A program made the position numbers and the translations under genes. The notes beneath the pieces were generated by a model. That model made no database searches, had not been told where the DNA came from, and saw only the letters and a list, made by a program, of their open reading frames with translations. From the NCBI RefSeq assembly GCF_029525555.1, contig NZ_JAPDHZ010000003.1, forward strand, positions 1 to 64,000: DNA of 64,000 bases, read 5' to 3'. Shown piece by piece: positions 21,024 to 29,050 of this stretch; positions within the stretch are counted from its first letter, which is position 1; every line of letters begins with the position of its first letter. This DNA is from Cohnella ginsengisoli (GTDB lineage: Bacteria; Bacillota; Bacilli; Paenibacillales; Paenibacillaceae).

Positions 21024-21808
21024 ACCAATCTCTCTCCCCGCTTGCCCCGCCCTCTTATGCCGCGACCAATGCCGTCTTCATCCGCCGCAGCCTGACCCTA
21101 AGCCTTCGCAATACCGAATCGCTCATGATGTCCATCATTTTGCCGGTCATGCTCATGCTGCTGTTCACGTACGTATTCGGCGGCGCGATCGCGCCGGGAG
21201 GCGACTACGCCAACTACGTCGTGCCGGGCATCATCCTGCTGTGCGCGGGTTACGGCGCCGCGACGACGGCGGTCGACGTGTCCACGGACATGACGAACGG
21301 CATCATCGACCGCTTCCGCACGATGCCGATCCGCAGCTTGTCGGTCGTCACGGGCCATGTCGCCGCGAGCCTCGCGCGCAATCTGGTCGCGACTGGCGTC
21401 GTCATCGGCGTGGCGCTGCTCGTCGGATTCCGGCCGAACGGCTCCTTCCTCGAATGGATCGCCGCGCTTGGCGTCATCGTTCTTTTTATCCTCACGCTAA
21501 CTTGGCTCTACGCCGCGATCGGCCTTGTCGCCGGCAGTCCTTCGGCAGCGAGCGGGTACGGCTTCATCCTGCTGTTCCTGCCCTATCTCTCCAGCGCATT
21601 CGTGCCGATCGACACGATGCCGCACTGGCTCCGCGGCGTCGCGAGCCATCAGCCGATCACGCCTCTGATCGAGACGATTCGCGGGCTGCTCCTCGGCACG
21701 CCGATCGGAGACCATGCCTGGATCGGCGCCGCCTGGTGCGCGGGGCTCATCCTGATCGCGCTCGTCTGGTGCGGCATCGCCTTCAAGAAGCGCGCGGGAC
21801 GGAGATAA
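21020..21808 (+). CDS. DrrB-like ABC-2 exporter permease
   Basis: 262 residues from GTG 21020, which overlaps the ATPase stop (GTGA) and has GGAGG upstream; the open frame further 5' is the ATPase gene read in another frame. Six hydrophobic segments of the ABC-2 type: LMMSIILPVMLMLLFTYVFG, YANYVVPGIILLCAGYG, then four more ending near residue 255. It forms the membrane channel with the preceding ATPase. Translational coupling by the 4-base overlap. Confidence 0.9.
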   Translation: MNQSLSPLAPPSYAATNAVFIRRSLTLSLRNTESLMMSIILPVMLMLLFTYVFGGAIAPGGDYANYVVPGIILLCAGYGAATTAVDVSTDMTNGIIDRFRTMPIRSLSVVTGHVAASLARNLVATGVVIGVALLVGFRPNGSFLEWIAALGVIVLFILTLTWLYAAIGLVAGSPSAASGYGFILLFLPYLSSAFVPIDTMPHWLRGVASHQPITPLIETIRGLLLGTPIGDHAWIGAAWCAGLILIALVWCGIAFKKRAGRR

Positions 21809-21824
21809 GCGATCGAACGACCAA

Positions 21825-21869
21825 CAAAAAAGAGCATGTCCGGGGTCTATGCGACCCTGGCCATGCTCT
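21825..21869 (-). terminator. Intrinsic terminator between the exporter and the TetR gene
   Basis: AGAGCATG (21831-21838) pairs with CATGCTCT (21862-21869), with an inner GGGTC/GACCC. On the minus strand T6 follows, so it mainly ends the TetR transcript, and may serve the exporter too. Confidence 0.8.
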
Positions 21870-21881
21870 TCGTTCGTTCCG

Positions 21882-22664
21882 CTACGATCTCGCCCGGGAC
21901 AGGTGCAGCTCGATGCCGTCGAGAATGCGCTCCAAGCCGAAGTCGAAGTCGTTCTGCGCCTCGCTCTTGTTGCCGTCGTCTTCTGTATAGACGCCCGCCG
22001 CTACGATGGGATATAGCGCGGGATAACGCTCGGGCGTGACCAGCTGCCTCAGCGCCTCCCCGTACATAAGCCCCGAAAAGCTTTCCGGATTACCGCCTGC
22101 CTCGATCGCCCGGTCCATATCCCGCATCATGATGGCGTAAAAGCGGGAATAGCCGCTGACCAGCAGCACGGTGGACATTTTCTCGTATTCGCTAAGCGGC
22201 AGATCCCGCAGGATGCGCAGCGGCCAATCCACCATTTTCAGATTGTTAGGCGTAATCGGCACGCCCATGATCGGAACGTCCGTGAACCACGGATGCGCGC
22301 GCATGAGCCGGATGCAGGTCTCCACGTATTCTCTTAGCTGATCCCGCCATCCCTTGCCTTCGCTCTCCTCCGGTATCTGAATGTCGCAGACCGCCTCCGT
22401 CATGAGCATCAGCAGGTCATCTTTGCTCTTAATGTAACGGTACAGTGACATCGTCGTAAAACCAAGCGAGCTCGCCACCCGGTTCATCGATAACGCCGAC
22501 AGCCCTTCCCGATCCGCGATGCCGACGGCCGCGTCCACGATCTTGCCGACGCTCAGCTCGCCCTTCGGACCTCTCGTCGACGGCTTCACCAGCCCCCAGG
22601 CCAGCTGCGCGCCGTGCGGCAAGCTGTTCAAGCTGTCCTCGTCCATCGTATCGTTGCCGCTCAT
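21882..22664 (-). CDS. TetR family regulator with TetR_C-type ligand domain
   Basis: 260 residues from ATG 22664 (AGAGG upstream); the frame stays open to 22895 but lacks a ribosome site and crosses the promoter. The HTH is at about 35-80: IVDAAVGIADREGLSALSMN, RVASSLGFTTMSLYRYIKSK. The long C-terminal domain resembles the TetR_C_1 (tetracycline repressor C) class often linked to drug exporters. It is convergent with the ABC exporter and shares a TATACTGT block with that promoter, so it probably represses both. Confidence 0.87.
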   Translation of the reverse strand: MSGNDTMDEDSLNSLPHGAQLAWGLVKPSTRGPKGELSVGKIVDAAVGIADREGLSALSMNRVASSLGFTTMSLYRYIKSKDDLLMLMTEAVCDIQIPEESEGKGWRDQLREYVETCIRLMRAHPWFTDVPIMGVPITPNNLKMVDWPLRILRDLPLSEYEKMSTVLLVSGYSRFYAIMMRDMDRAIEAGGNPESFSGLMYGEALRQLVTPERYPALYPIVAAGVYTEDDGNKSEAQNDFDFGLERILDGIELHLSRARS

Positions 22665-22700
22665 CGCGCAAGCCTCTTTTCCGCAAATTAATTGTATATG

Positions 22701-22718
22701 GTGTATACAGTATAACAC
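22701..22718 (-). promoter_or_regulatory. Putative TetR autoregulatory operator
   Basis: GTGTATACAGTATAACAC is an imperfect palindrome 36 bases before the TetR start. It contains ACAGTATA, the inverse of TATACTGT at the exporter promoter (20074-20081). Confidence 0.5.
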
Positions 22719-22846
22719 AGACCGAGAGGCGTCGCACGTAAGGCCTGATCGTCGATTCAGTTTTGAGGAGAATCTGTATGGCGTTTCTTGTTTATCCATC
22801 CGAAGGTAAAAAAACAGTATAGTTTGCCCAATTTTTTTTAGGATTA

Positions 22847-22855
22847 TGCTACAAT
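22847..22855 (+). promoter_or_regulatory. Extended -10 promoter of the coiled-coil/phosphodiester glycosidase operon
   Basis: TGCTACAAT (TG plus -10 TACAAT at 22850-22855) lies about 47 bases before the ATG. The region upstream is A/T rich (T8 tract), but there is no strong -35. Confidence 0.45.
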
Positions 22856-22901
22856 GGACATTCAATATCGGTATGGCCGAATTACGAGGTGACAAACTGC
22901 A

Positions 22902-23339
22902 ATGATGAATTCTTCCCCTCTGACGGACGCGAGAGCTCAGATCGGCAGCACGGAAAGACCCCCGAGGAGAGCGGCGAGAAGATCCGTCGTGCCGTTCGTA
23001 TTGTTATGGCTTTTGCTGATCGGCGCCGGCGTCGCCTGCACGATCTGGTACACGGGACAGCAGCGGGAGCAGGTATCCGCGCAGCTGCAGCAGCAGACAG
23101 CAAGCCAGATCGCGGCGCTGCAGCAGGATTACCGCGCCAGATTGGACAAGCTTGAGAGCGACTACGCCGCGCAGATGGCGCAGCTCTCTTCGAAGGTCGA
23201 CGCGCTGAACGAGCTGCTCACTTTCACGCAGGACAACGCCAGCGACAAGACCGACAACAGCAACAAGCTGTATACGCAGATCAGCGAATTGAAAAAGCAG
23301 CTGGACCAGCTGAAAAAAGAACTGGACGTGCTCAAATGA
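22902..23339 (+). CDS. Single-pass membrane protein with coiled coil
   Basis: 145 residues. One transmembrane helix at about 28-48 (VVPFVLLWLLLIGAGVACTIWY), after a short basic cytosolic tail (PPRRAARR). The rest is a long outside coiled coil rich in Gln, Leu and Lys (QQREQVSAQLQQQTASQI; ELKKQLDQLKKELDVLK). No enzyme motif. Its stop overlaps the start of the phosphodiester glycosidase gene by 4 bases, so the two are translationally coupled and probably work together at the cell surface. Function unknown. Confidence 0.75.
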   Translation: MMNSSPLTDARAQIGSTERPPRRAARRSVVPFVLLWLLLIGAGVACTIWYTGQQREQVSAQLQQQTASQIAALQQDYRARLDKLESDYAAQMAQLSSKVDALNELLTFTQDNASDKTDNSNKLYTQISELKKQLDQLKKELDVLK

Positions 23340-24407
23340 GAACGGGCGTCCAGCAATTGAACCGAACCGTGCTGCTCGCTTGCGCGCCGTTTCTCGGCAT
23401 GATGATCTGGCTCATCGCGGCGGGCGTCAAGCCGGAGGCGCCGGACATCGGTCCGCCCCCGCAGACGCCCGGCCCTTCGCTCGCCGGCTACGTCGAGCCG
23501 CAGATCGAATCGCTCGATCGGGCCGGCGCCATCGCCAAGGACATCTCGGCCTCCGTCAAGCGCGTATCCGAGCTGTATACGAAGACGAACAGGAGCATGA
23601 GCGCGATGATGTCCACCGCCAGGGCGCAGGTCGGGCGGCCCGCGGCGATCTATGACAGGCGCATCTCCATCAAGCTCGGCTACCCGCGCGACTCCGTGCA
23701 ATCGGACAAATTGACGGCTCAGCTTTACACGATCCGCGCGCAGTACTTCAGCGGCTATGCGCTCAAGGTCAGGCTCAAGAGCGACAAGGCGATGTCGATG
23801 GCGCTGGCAGGGGGGCAAGCCGGGCAGCTCGGAGACGACGCTCGCGGCCGTCAAGCGGACCGGGGCGATCGCGGGCGTCAATGCCGGAGGCTTTGCCGAC
23901 CAGGGAGGCAAGCGTTACCCGCTCAGCACGACCGTCGTCGGCGGCGAGTACGTCACAGGCTTCGAGCCGAGCTTCAACGATCTTTTTTTCGTCGGTTTGA
24001 ACGAAAACCTGAAGCTTATCGGCGGCAAATACAGCAATAAATCGCAGCTGGACAGGGAGAAGCCGAAGTTCGGCGCCTCCTTCGTGCCCGTGCTTCGCAA
24101 AAACGGCGTCAACCTGCCTATCCCCGCCAAATGGCGGACGAGCCCGCTCCGCGCGCCGCGCACGGTCATCGCGAATTACAAGGACAATCAGATCCTGATG
24201 ATCGTCATCGACGGACGGGGCGAGGACGGCAGCTCGGGCGCCACGCTAGATGAGCTTCAGATCCTGCTCTCCCGCTTCGGGACGATCGACGGCTACAATC
24301 TGGACGGCGGCGGCTCCTCCACCCTCGTGTTCAAGGGCAGAGTCGTCAACAGTCCTTCCGACGGGCAGCTGCGGCGCCTGGCGACGAATTTCCTTTTCTT
24401 CAAATAA
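23336..24407 (+). CDS. Phosphodiester glycosidase (NAGPA-like) exopolysaccharide protein, frameshifted
   Basis: Intended product about 356 residues. An N-terminal membrane anchor (about 10-30) and a coiled linker are followed by the NAGPA-type domain: GAIAGVNAGGFADQGG, VVGGEYVTGFEP, then RTVIANYKDNQILMIVIDGR and IDGYNLDGGGSSTLVFKG, whose GGGSST loop is the family hallmark. Bacterial members are linked to exopolysaccharide or wall glycan processing (cf. YngK/EpsL-type annotations); the substrate is unknown. The reading frame changes at a G6 run (23810-23815); five G restores AMSMALAGGKPGSSETTLAA and an exact codon count. Confidence 0.8.
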
Positions 24408-24408
24408 A

Positions 24409-24433
24409 AGAGGCCGCCGCCGGCCTCTTTTTT
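24409..24433 (+). terminator. Intrinsic terminator
   Basis: AGAGGCCG (24409-24416) pairs with CGGCCTCT (24421-24428), then T7. It starts 2 bases after the stop codon. Confidence 0.9.
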
Positions 24434-24464
24434 TACTTCATACGTTTTGCGCGGTCAACCTCCA

Positions 24465-25052
24465 TCAGGCGGTCATCGTCCTGAAGTAGCGGTATATCTT
24501 CGCCAGCTTCTCCTTCTGTTTGCCCCGCGGGCTTTCCATGTTGCCGAACTCGAAAAATTTCACCTTGCCAAAGCCGACGTATCGCAGCAGCGCCTTGCGC
24601 ATGAGCGTCTTGTGCGCGTTGTACAGCCAGAGCGGCATATACACGGCAGGCCCCTTCATCGTCGACACGCATACGGCGGTCTTGCCTTTCAGCAAGCCTT
24701 CCGGCAGCATTTTTCCATTGTCCCGATAGGCGAATCCCGAAGCGAACATCCGGTCGATAAAGCCGAGCAGCATCGCAGGCGGCCTGCCCCACCAGATCGG
24801 ATAGACGAAGACGAGCTTGTCGGCCCGCTTGATCATCGCCCGGTATCGCTCGAGCTCGGGGTCGGCGTGCATGTCCCTTCTCCTTTTTTCCTCGTTGAAT
24901 ACGAGCACCGGGTCGAAGCCATCCGCATACAAGTCGAGCACCTCGATCTCCTCGATCGCGGCATTCTCTCCGCTCCCGCGCACGATCTCCTGCAAAAACG
25001 CGTAATTCAAGCTTCGATGATTCGGATGGGCGAAGATGACGAGCAGCTTCAT
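24465..25052 (-). CDS. NAD(P)H-dependent flavin oxidoreductase, flavodoxin fold
   Basis: 195 residues. Begins MKLLVIFAHPNHRSLNYAFL, the FMN-binding start of the NQO/KefF/MdaB group, with YPIWWGRPPAMLLGFIDRMF (about 84-103), the quinone/flavin-side motif. It reduces quinones or nitro compounds using NAD(P)H, probably for detoxification. It is divergent from a MarR gene with two palindromes between them, so control by that MarR protein is very likely. Confidence 0.9.
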   Translation of the reverse strand: MKLLVIFAHPNHRSLNYAFLQEIVRGSGENAAIEEIEVLDLYADGFDPVLVFNEEKRRRDMHADPELERYRAMIKRADKLVFVYPIWWGRPPAMLLGFIDRMFASGFAYRDNGKMLPEGLLKGKTAVCVSTMKGPAVYMPLWLYNAHKTLMRKALLRYVGFGKVKFFEFGNMESPRGKQKEKLAKIYRYFRTMTA

Positions 25053-25071
25053 GGCCGCGCCTCCTATATAA

Positions 25072-25085
25072 TTATCATATGATAA
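25072..25085. promoter_or_regulatory. Palindromic MarR-type operator, site 1
   Basis: TTATCATATGATAA is a perfect 14-base palindrome 20 bases before the oxidoreductase start, in the divergent promoter region. Confidence 0.7.
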
Positions 25086-25111
25086 CTATAAAATAGCATG
25101 ACGCCAATTAG

Positions 25112-25139
25112 TTGTCAAATGATCATTTTTATTTGATAA
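25112..25139. promoter_or_regulatory. Palindromic MarR-type operator, site 2
   Basis: TTGTCAAAT (25112-25120) and ATTTGATAA (25131-25139) pair at 8 of 9 positions. Inside is a perfect 12-base palindrome, AAATGATCATTT (25117-25128). It lies 36 bases before the MarR start. Its half-sites (TTATCAAAT in complement) resemble site 1. Confidence 0.6.
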
Positions 25140-25174
25140 TGATTTTGTTATCGTTTAGCGTACGAGGTGATTGT

Positions 25175-25606
25175 ATGGACAAACAGGTTCTGTTTTTAAA
25201 ATTTTTCGATTTTATAACGTCCGTCCATCAGACGACGCATGCGTTTTCTAAAGGCGCGAAGCTTGAAGACGTTACGCCCGTTCAATATAAGATGCTGGAG
25301 TATGTCGCGGTCAGCCAGCCCGTCACGCTCAGCAGCATCGCCGACTGTACCCATATGTCCTTGCCCAATACGAGCCGCGAGATCAAGAAGCTGATGCAAA
25401 AAGGGCTTTGCGAAAAAGTCGCGGATACGGACGATCGGAGGAAGCAGCTCATTCGTCTCTCGGAAAAGGGCCAGCAGCTGATGAACGGCATTTTCGGCCA
25501 TATGCTGTCGCAGCTCGAGGGGCGCATCGGGACCTTGTCCGACGAAAAGCTGAAGGAGATCGAGCAAGCGCTCGACCTCCTTCACGATCAGGTATTCCGT
25601 GCGTAA
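25175..25606 (+). CDS. MarR family transcriptional regulator
   Basis: 143 residues from ATG 25175 (GAGGTG upstream; earlier in-frame ATGs lie in the operator). Winged helix with VTLSSIADCTHMSLPNTSREIKKLMQKGLCEKVADTDDRRKQLI, the classic MarR recognition helix plus DxRxK wing. Flanking helices form the dimer. It is divergent from the flavin oxidoreductase and probably represses both genes until a quinone or electrophile relieves it; the only early cysteine is in DCTHMSL (Cys68 region). Confidence 0.9.
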   Translation: MDKQVLFLKFFDFITSVHQTTHAFSKGAKLEDVTPVQYKMLEYVAVSQPVTLSSIADCTHMSLPNTSREIKKLMQKGLCEKVADTDDRRKQLIRLSEKGQQLMNGIFGHMLSQLEGRIGTLSDEKLKEIEQALDLLHDQVFRA

Positions 25607-25615
25607 GTTCATGAG

Positions 25616-25645
25616 ACGCGAGCTGTTCAAAGCCCGCGTTTTTTT
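25616..25645 (+). terminator. Intrinsic terminator after the MarR gene
   Basis: ACGCGAGC pairs with GCCCGCGT (one mismatch) and T7 follows. Confidence 0.75.
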
Positions 25646-25655
25646 CATATCCGCG

Positions 25656-26036
25656 CTAGCTCTGCGGCCTGTTGTACCCGCGTTCCCCGAACGGCTGCAG
25701 CTTTTCGACCCACAGCTCGGCGAGGGCGTCTACCTCTTCCTGGTATTTTTTCAGCTCGGCGCGGTCGGTTACCGTCTCTTCCTTCGGCTTGATCCGATCC
25801 AGCTCCGAAAATTCGAACGCCTTGCCCCCGTAACGATCCCAGTCGGCCTTCAGCTCCGGCAGCGTATTATTGTTCATTTGCCTCATGAATTCAAACCGGT
25901 TGCGGGCGCCGTCCAGATCCATCGAGGAGCGGACGAGCACCTTCCCGTTCTCCGCGTTGCGGATCTGATAGACGCCCATCGCGCGAAAAGTTTGCGCGTA
26001 GGCGTCGGCCAGCTGCTTTTTGCGCTGTTTGTCCAT
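25656..26036 (-). CDS. GIY-YIG nuclease-like small protein
   Basis: 126 residues from ATG 26036. Central MGVYQIRNAENGKVLVRSSM and DGARNRFEFMRQMNNNTLPE look like the two motifs of a minimal GIY-YIG fold (GVYQIRN in place of GIY; a conserved Arg/Asn pair). A C-terminal helix, ELKKYQEEVDALAELWVEKL, follows. The catalytic set is not complete by eye, so nuclease activity is not claimed. It starts 2 bases after the DUF6530 stop and is co-transcribed with it. Confidence 0.7.
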   Translation of the reverse strand: MDKQRKKQLADAYAQTFRAMGVYQIRNAENGKVLVRSSMDLDGARNRFEFMRQMNNNTLPELKADWDRYGGKAFEFSELDRIKPKEETVTDRAELKKYQEEVDALAELWVEKLQPFGERGYNRPQS

Positions 26037-26038
26037 CG

Positions 26039-26517
26039 TCAATACCCCATCTCCTTCAAAATGTCCGCCAGCGTCTTCAGCCGTTCGCCGATCAGCTCGC
26101 CGTCTCCTTCTAGCGCGGCGCCGAACAACTTGATGTCCTCGCGGATGCGTTCGTTGTCCGTGCATACCGCCACCGTCATCGCATCTCCCTGCAGACCGAT
26201 CCGGTCGATGACCGGGTTGTCCGGATCGTACAACGCTTCATGACGGTAAGCTTCGCGAAAATGTCCGAGGCTGCGCGCCACCAATATCGCAAGGTCGAGC
26301 ACGCGGTGAAGCGGAAGCTCCTCCGATTGGCGGGACCACTTCTCCCCGTATATCGCCATACCTTCGCCGAGATGTCGACCTTGCCGCGGTCGTTCCACTG
26401 CGCGAGGCCGAGCGAGAGGCCCTTTGCGTCCGTATGGCCGGCGTATCGGCCGTCCACGTTTTCGTAATTTTCCGAGACGATGACAGGTTTATGCTTGAGC
26501 GATGTCGGGATTTTCAA
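26039..26517 (-). CDS. DUF6530-like protein, frameshifted
   Basis: Intended product about 159 residues. First frame MKIPTSLKHKPVIVSENYEN, then GLSLGLAQWNDRGKVDISAK and VWRYTG. It continues in another frame with EKWSRQSEELPLHRVLDLA, then GDAMTVAVCTDNERIREDIK and ELIGERLKTLADILKEMGY. This matches my memory of the uncharacterised DUF6530 family. The join is at a C4 run (26344-26347) that needs one more base, the only likely deletion among the window's frameshifts. Start TTG with GAGGG upstream. Function unknown. Confidence 0.7.
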
Positions 26518-26538
26518 AAGATAGCCCTCACTTTTTAT

Positions 26539-26561
26539 TTAGTAAATTAGTAATTTACTAA
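26539..26561. promoter_or_regulatory. Perfect 23-base palindrome in the DUF6530 promoter
   Basis: TTAGTAAATTA (26539-26549), one base, TAATTTACTAA (26551-26561): 11-base perfect arms, 22 bases before the TTG start of the DUF6530 gene. An operator for an unlinked dimeric repressor is the simplest reading. Confidence 0.6.
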
Positions 26562-26659
26562 GTTTGTTCTTTAACTATATCGAATGAAAACCTACCGGTC
26601 AATCCCGCCGAGCGCAAAAAGGCAGGGCAGGCGTTCCTCGCGTCCGACATCCGAACAAG

Positions 26660-26712
26660 AAAAAACATCGACGCCAACGCCTCCTATCCCGGCGCTCGTA
26701 CCGATGTTTTTT
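26660..26712. terminator. Bidirectional intrinsic terminator after the SDR gene
   Basis: AAAAAACATCG (26660-26670) pairs with CGATGTTTTTT (26702-26712), with partial pairing inside. Runs of A and T on both flanks. Confidence 0.8.
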
Positions 26713-26759
26713 GAATTTTATGTATAAAGGTCTATCTCAACCAGCCACGCTGGCCTCGC

Positions 26760-27596
26760 TCAACGCCATTTATAGAAAGGACGCCAGTTCAGCGTCTCCT
26801 TGGCGAGCGCGTTGGCGAATAAAGGCGCCGTCCCGCGGAGATTCGCGCGAATGTCCGTCACTTCCGGGTAGTGCTCGGCGATCAGGACGGCCGTATCCCC
26901 TTCGCTCAGCACGTCGTCGCCCGTGATATTCAGCGATATCGACCCGCCTTCCAGCGGCGCGGTTAACGCAGCCGCGCACGCGGTTGCCGCATCCCGGATA
27001 TCGATATAGCTCCACAATATGTTGACGAATCGCTCGGGATGGCGCGCATCCGCCGCCATTCTCTCGTACTCTTCGGGCGCCGCGATCAGCGAGAAGCGCA
27101 GGTTCGCGATCTCCAGGCCGCTTCTGCGCGCGAACATGGCCGCCGATAATTCGCTCACGGTCTTGGACAGCCCGTAGCCCTCCTGGGGAAGCTGCGGATG
27201 CGCTTCGTCAACGGGCAAATACGCGGGCGCAAAGGGCTTGGACGCCCACGCAAATCCATAGCAGGACGTGCTCGATCCCATCACGATGCGCCGAATGCCG
27301 AGCAAGTCCGCGGCCTCCAGCACGTTAAAGCTACCCAGTACGTTGTTCGCGAAAATCGTATGGTGCGGATATCCGACCGGCGCCGGGATCGCCGCCAGGT
27401 GTATAACCGCGTCCGCCCCCTTTAATCCACCCGCCACTTGTCCGAGATCGCTCATGTCCACGCGGATCTGCCGGCAGGGAAGGCCCTCTGCGAGGCGGTG
27501 ATCCAGCGACACGACTTGATAGCCTTGCCGGCGCAGCTCCTCGATGACGTATCGCCCCAGCTTCCCGCTGCCTCCGGTAACCGCGATCGTGCGCAT
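26760..27596 (-). CDS. NAD-dependent epimerase/dehydratase (extended SDR)
   Basis: 278 residues from ATG 27596 (GGAGGG 7 bases upstream). TGGSGKLGRYV (7-17) is the NAD-binding glycine motif. HLAAIPAP, SSTSCYGFA and YGLSKTVSE (Tyr-x-x-x-Lys) form the catalytic set of extended short-chain dehydrogenases. The pattern recalls uronate dehydrogenase and UDP-sugar epimerase relatives. It lies 17 bases after a ManD/RspA-like dehydratase gene, so a sugar-acid substrate is plausible. A larger open frame that joins the two is an artefact of the frameshift upstream. Confidence 0.85.
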   Translation of the reverse strand: MRTIAVTGGSGKLGRYVIEELRRQGYQVVSLDHRLAEGLPCRQIRVDMSDLGQVAGGLKGADAVIHLAAIPAPVGYPHHTIFANNVLGSFNVLEAADLLGIRRIVMGSSTSCYGFAWASKPFAPAYLPVDEAHPQLPQEGYGLSKTVSELSAAMFARRSGLEIANLRFSLIAAPEEYERMAADARHPERFVNILWSYIDIRDAATACAAALTAPLEGGSISLNITGDDVLSEGDTAVLIAEHYPEVTDIRANLRGTAPLFANALAKETLNWRPFYKWR

Positions 27597-27613
27597 GCGA
27601 TTTCCCTCCTCTC

Positions 27614-28838
27614 TCATGGCCGAACGATCGTGCCGTCGGCTTTGCGGTCCAGCGGGTACGGCGAATGATAGCTTTGGCGCGACCATCCGTCGCCCGTCAG
27701 CGCGGCGGCCATCGCCTCGTCGATGTCGATGCCGAGCCCGGGCTTGGCCGACGGATACAGATAACCGCCGACCCGTTCGATATGTCCGGGAAATGCGGCC
27801 AATTCCTCCGGCCGGAAGTGATTGACCTCCTGAATGCCGAAGTTCCAGATCGCCATGTCCAGGTGCACGGCGGCCGCCTGGTTGACGGGATCGTTCTCCC
27901 CGCCCTCCTGCCAGGCACTGCGTACGCCGAACGCTTCGGCCAGCGCCGCGATCTTGCGGCATGCGCTGATCCCGCCGGCTTTGGAGACGCGTACGCGGAT
28001 GAAGTCGATCAGGCGCTCCGAGATGAGCGGCAGCCACTCCTGCGGATTCGTGAACAGCTCGCCTACAGCCTGGGGGGGTCGCGCATTGCTGCCTAAGCTG
28101 CCTGTACCATCCGGCCTGATCCGGCGGCAGCGCGTCTTCGAGGAAAAACAGGCCGTACGGCTCGAGACGCCGCGCCAGTCGCACTGCATGAATCGGAGAC
28201 AAATGCTCGTGCACGTCGTGCGTAAATTGGACGTCGTCACCGAACGCGACCCTGAGCGACTCGAACATGGCCGGGATGGCGTTCGCGTATAGGTGCTCGT
28301 CGAAAACGTGGCCGTCGGTCCGAGCGCCGCGGGGAACGTTGGCGCGATCCGCGCCCACGAAGCCGCCGCCGCCGTAGCCGCCCATCTGCACGCGCAGCAC
28401 CGTATAGCCCTCTTCAATAAACCGGGCGACGTCCTCTTTGAGCTCCGCGACGTCCCTCCCTCCCGCGTGACCATAACAAGCGACCGCCGAACGGGCGGCC
28501 CCCCCGAGCAGCTGGTACACGGGGAGTCCCGCCTCCTTGCCTTTAATATCCCAGAGCGCCATGTCGATGCCGCCGATCGCGGTGTTGAGCAACGCGCCGC
28601 TGCGCCAATAGCCGCTATGGTGCATGAGCTGCCACAAGTCTTCGATGTTGGCCGCATCGCGGCCGATCAGCAGCGGCCCGAGCAGCTGCTCGACGATCTG
28701 CACGACCGCTTCCGGATTGAAGAGGTCGGTCGCCGAGCCCAAGCCGTACAGGCCGTCCTGGTCCGTCGTCACCTTCACGATCGTCCAGGTCCCGTTTTTC
28801 CTCGTCCGTATGCACGCGACGCCGGTGATTTTAGCCAT
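27614..28838 (-). CDS. Mandelate racemase/enolase superfamily sugar-acid dehydratase (ManD/RspA-like), frameshifted
   Basis: Intended product about 407 residues. N-terminal capping domain (MAKITGVACIRTRKNGTW) with TAIGGIDMALWDIKGKEAGL; barrel motifs QFTHDVHEHLSPIHAVRLAR, FFLEDALPP, AVGELFTNPQEWLPLI, FIRVRVSKAGGISACRKIA and VNQAAAVHLDMAIWNFGIQE. These supply the Asp/Glu/Glu metal ligands and the His/Arg features of the mannonate dehydratase/RspA group. A G7 run at 28072-28078 (C7 in gene sense) breaks the frame; six restores CATPQAVGELF and exact length. With the SDR gene it forms a sugar-acid operon. Confidence 0.82.
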
Positions 28839-28954
28839 TTGCGCGATCGCCTCCTTCGGTTAGCCTCATTCTACTTCACGCGTACGCCGCGATTAATGAG
28901 ACGATGACAAACTTAAGTCGGCGATCTTAGCCGATTCGAGACGATAGCGAAGAC

Positions 28955-28981
28955 AAAAAAAAGAAGCGCTCGGCGCGCTTC
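28955..28981 (-). terminator. Intrinsic terminator of the nir operon
   Basis: GAAGCGC (28963-28969) pairs with GCGCTTC (28975-28981), with T8 on the minus strand. It lies about 70 bases after the siroheme methyltransferase stop. Confidence 0.8.
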
Positions 28982-29050
28982 GTTCTCTCGTCTACTTTAC
29001 TTCTATATAAATCGTCCGCCATAAATGGTCCGTCGCATAAGCTCCGCTCT

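Noticed and set aside
26760..28838. Apparent 692-residue dehydratase-epimerase fusion
   Set aside because: Created by one extra base in the G7 run at 28072. The corrected dehydratase ends at 27614, and the SDR has its own ribosome site and ATG at 27596.
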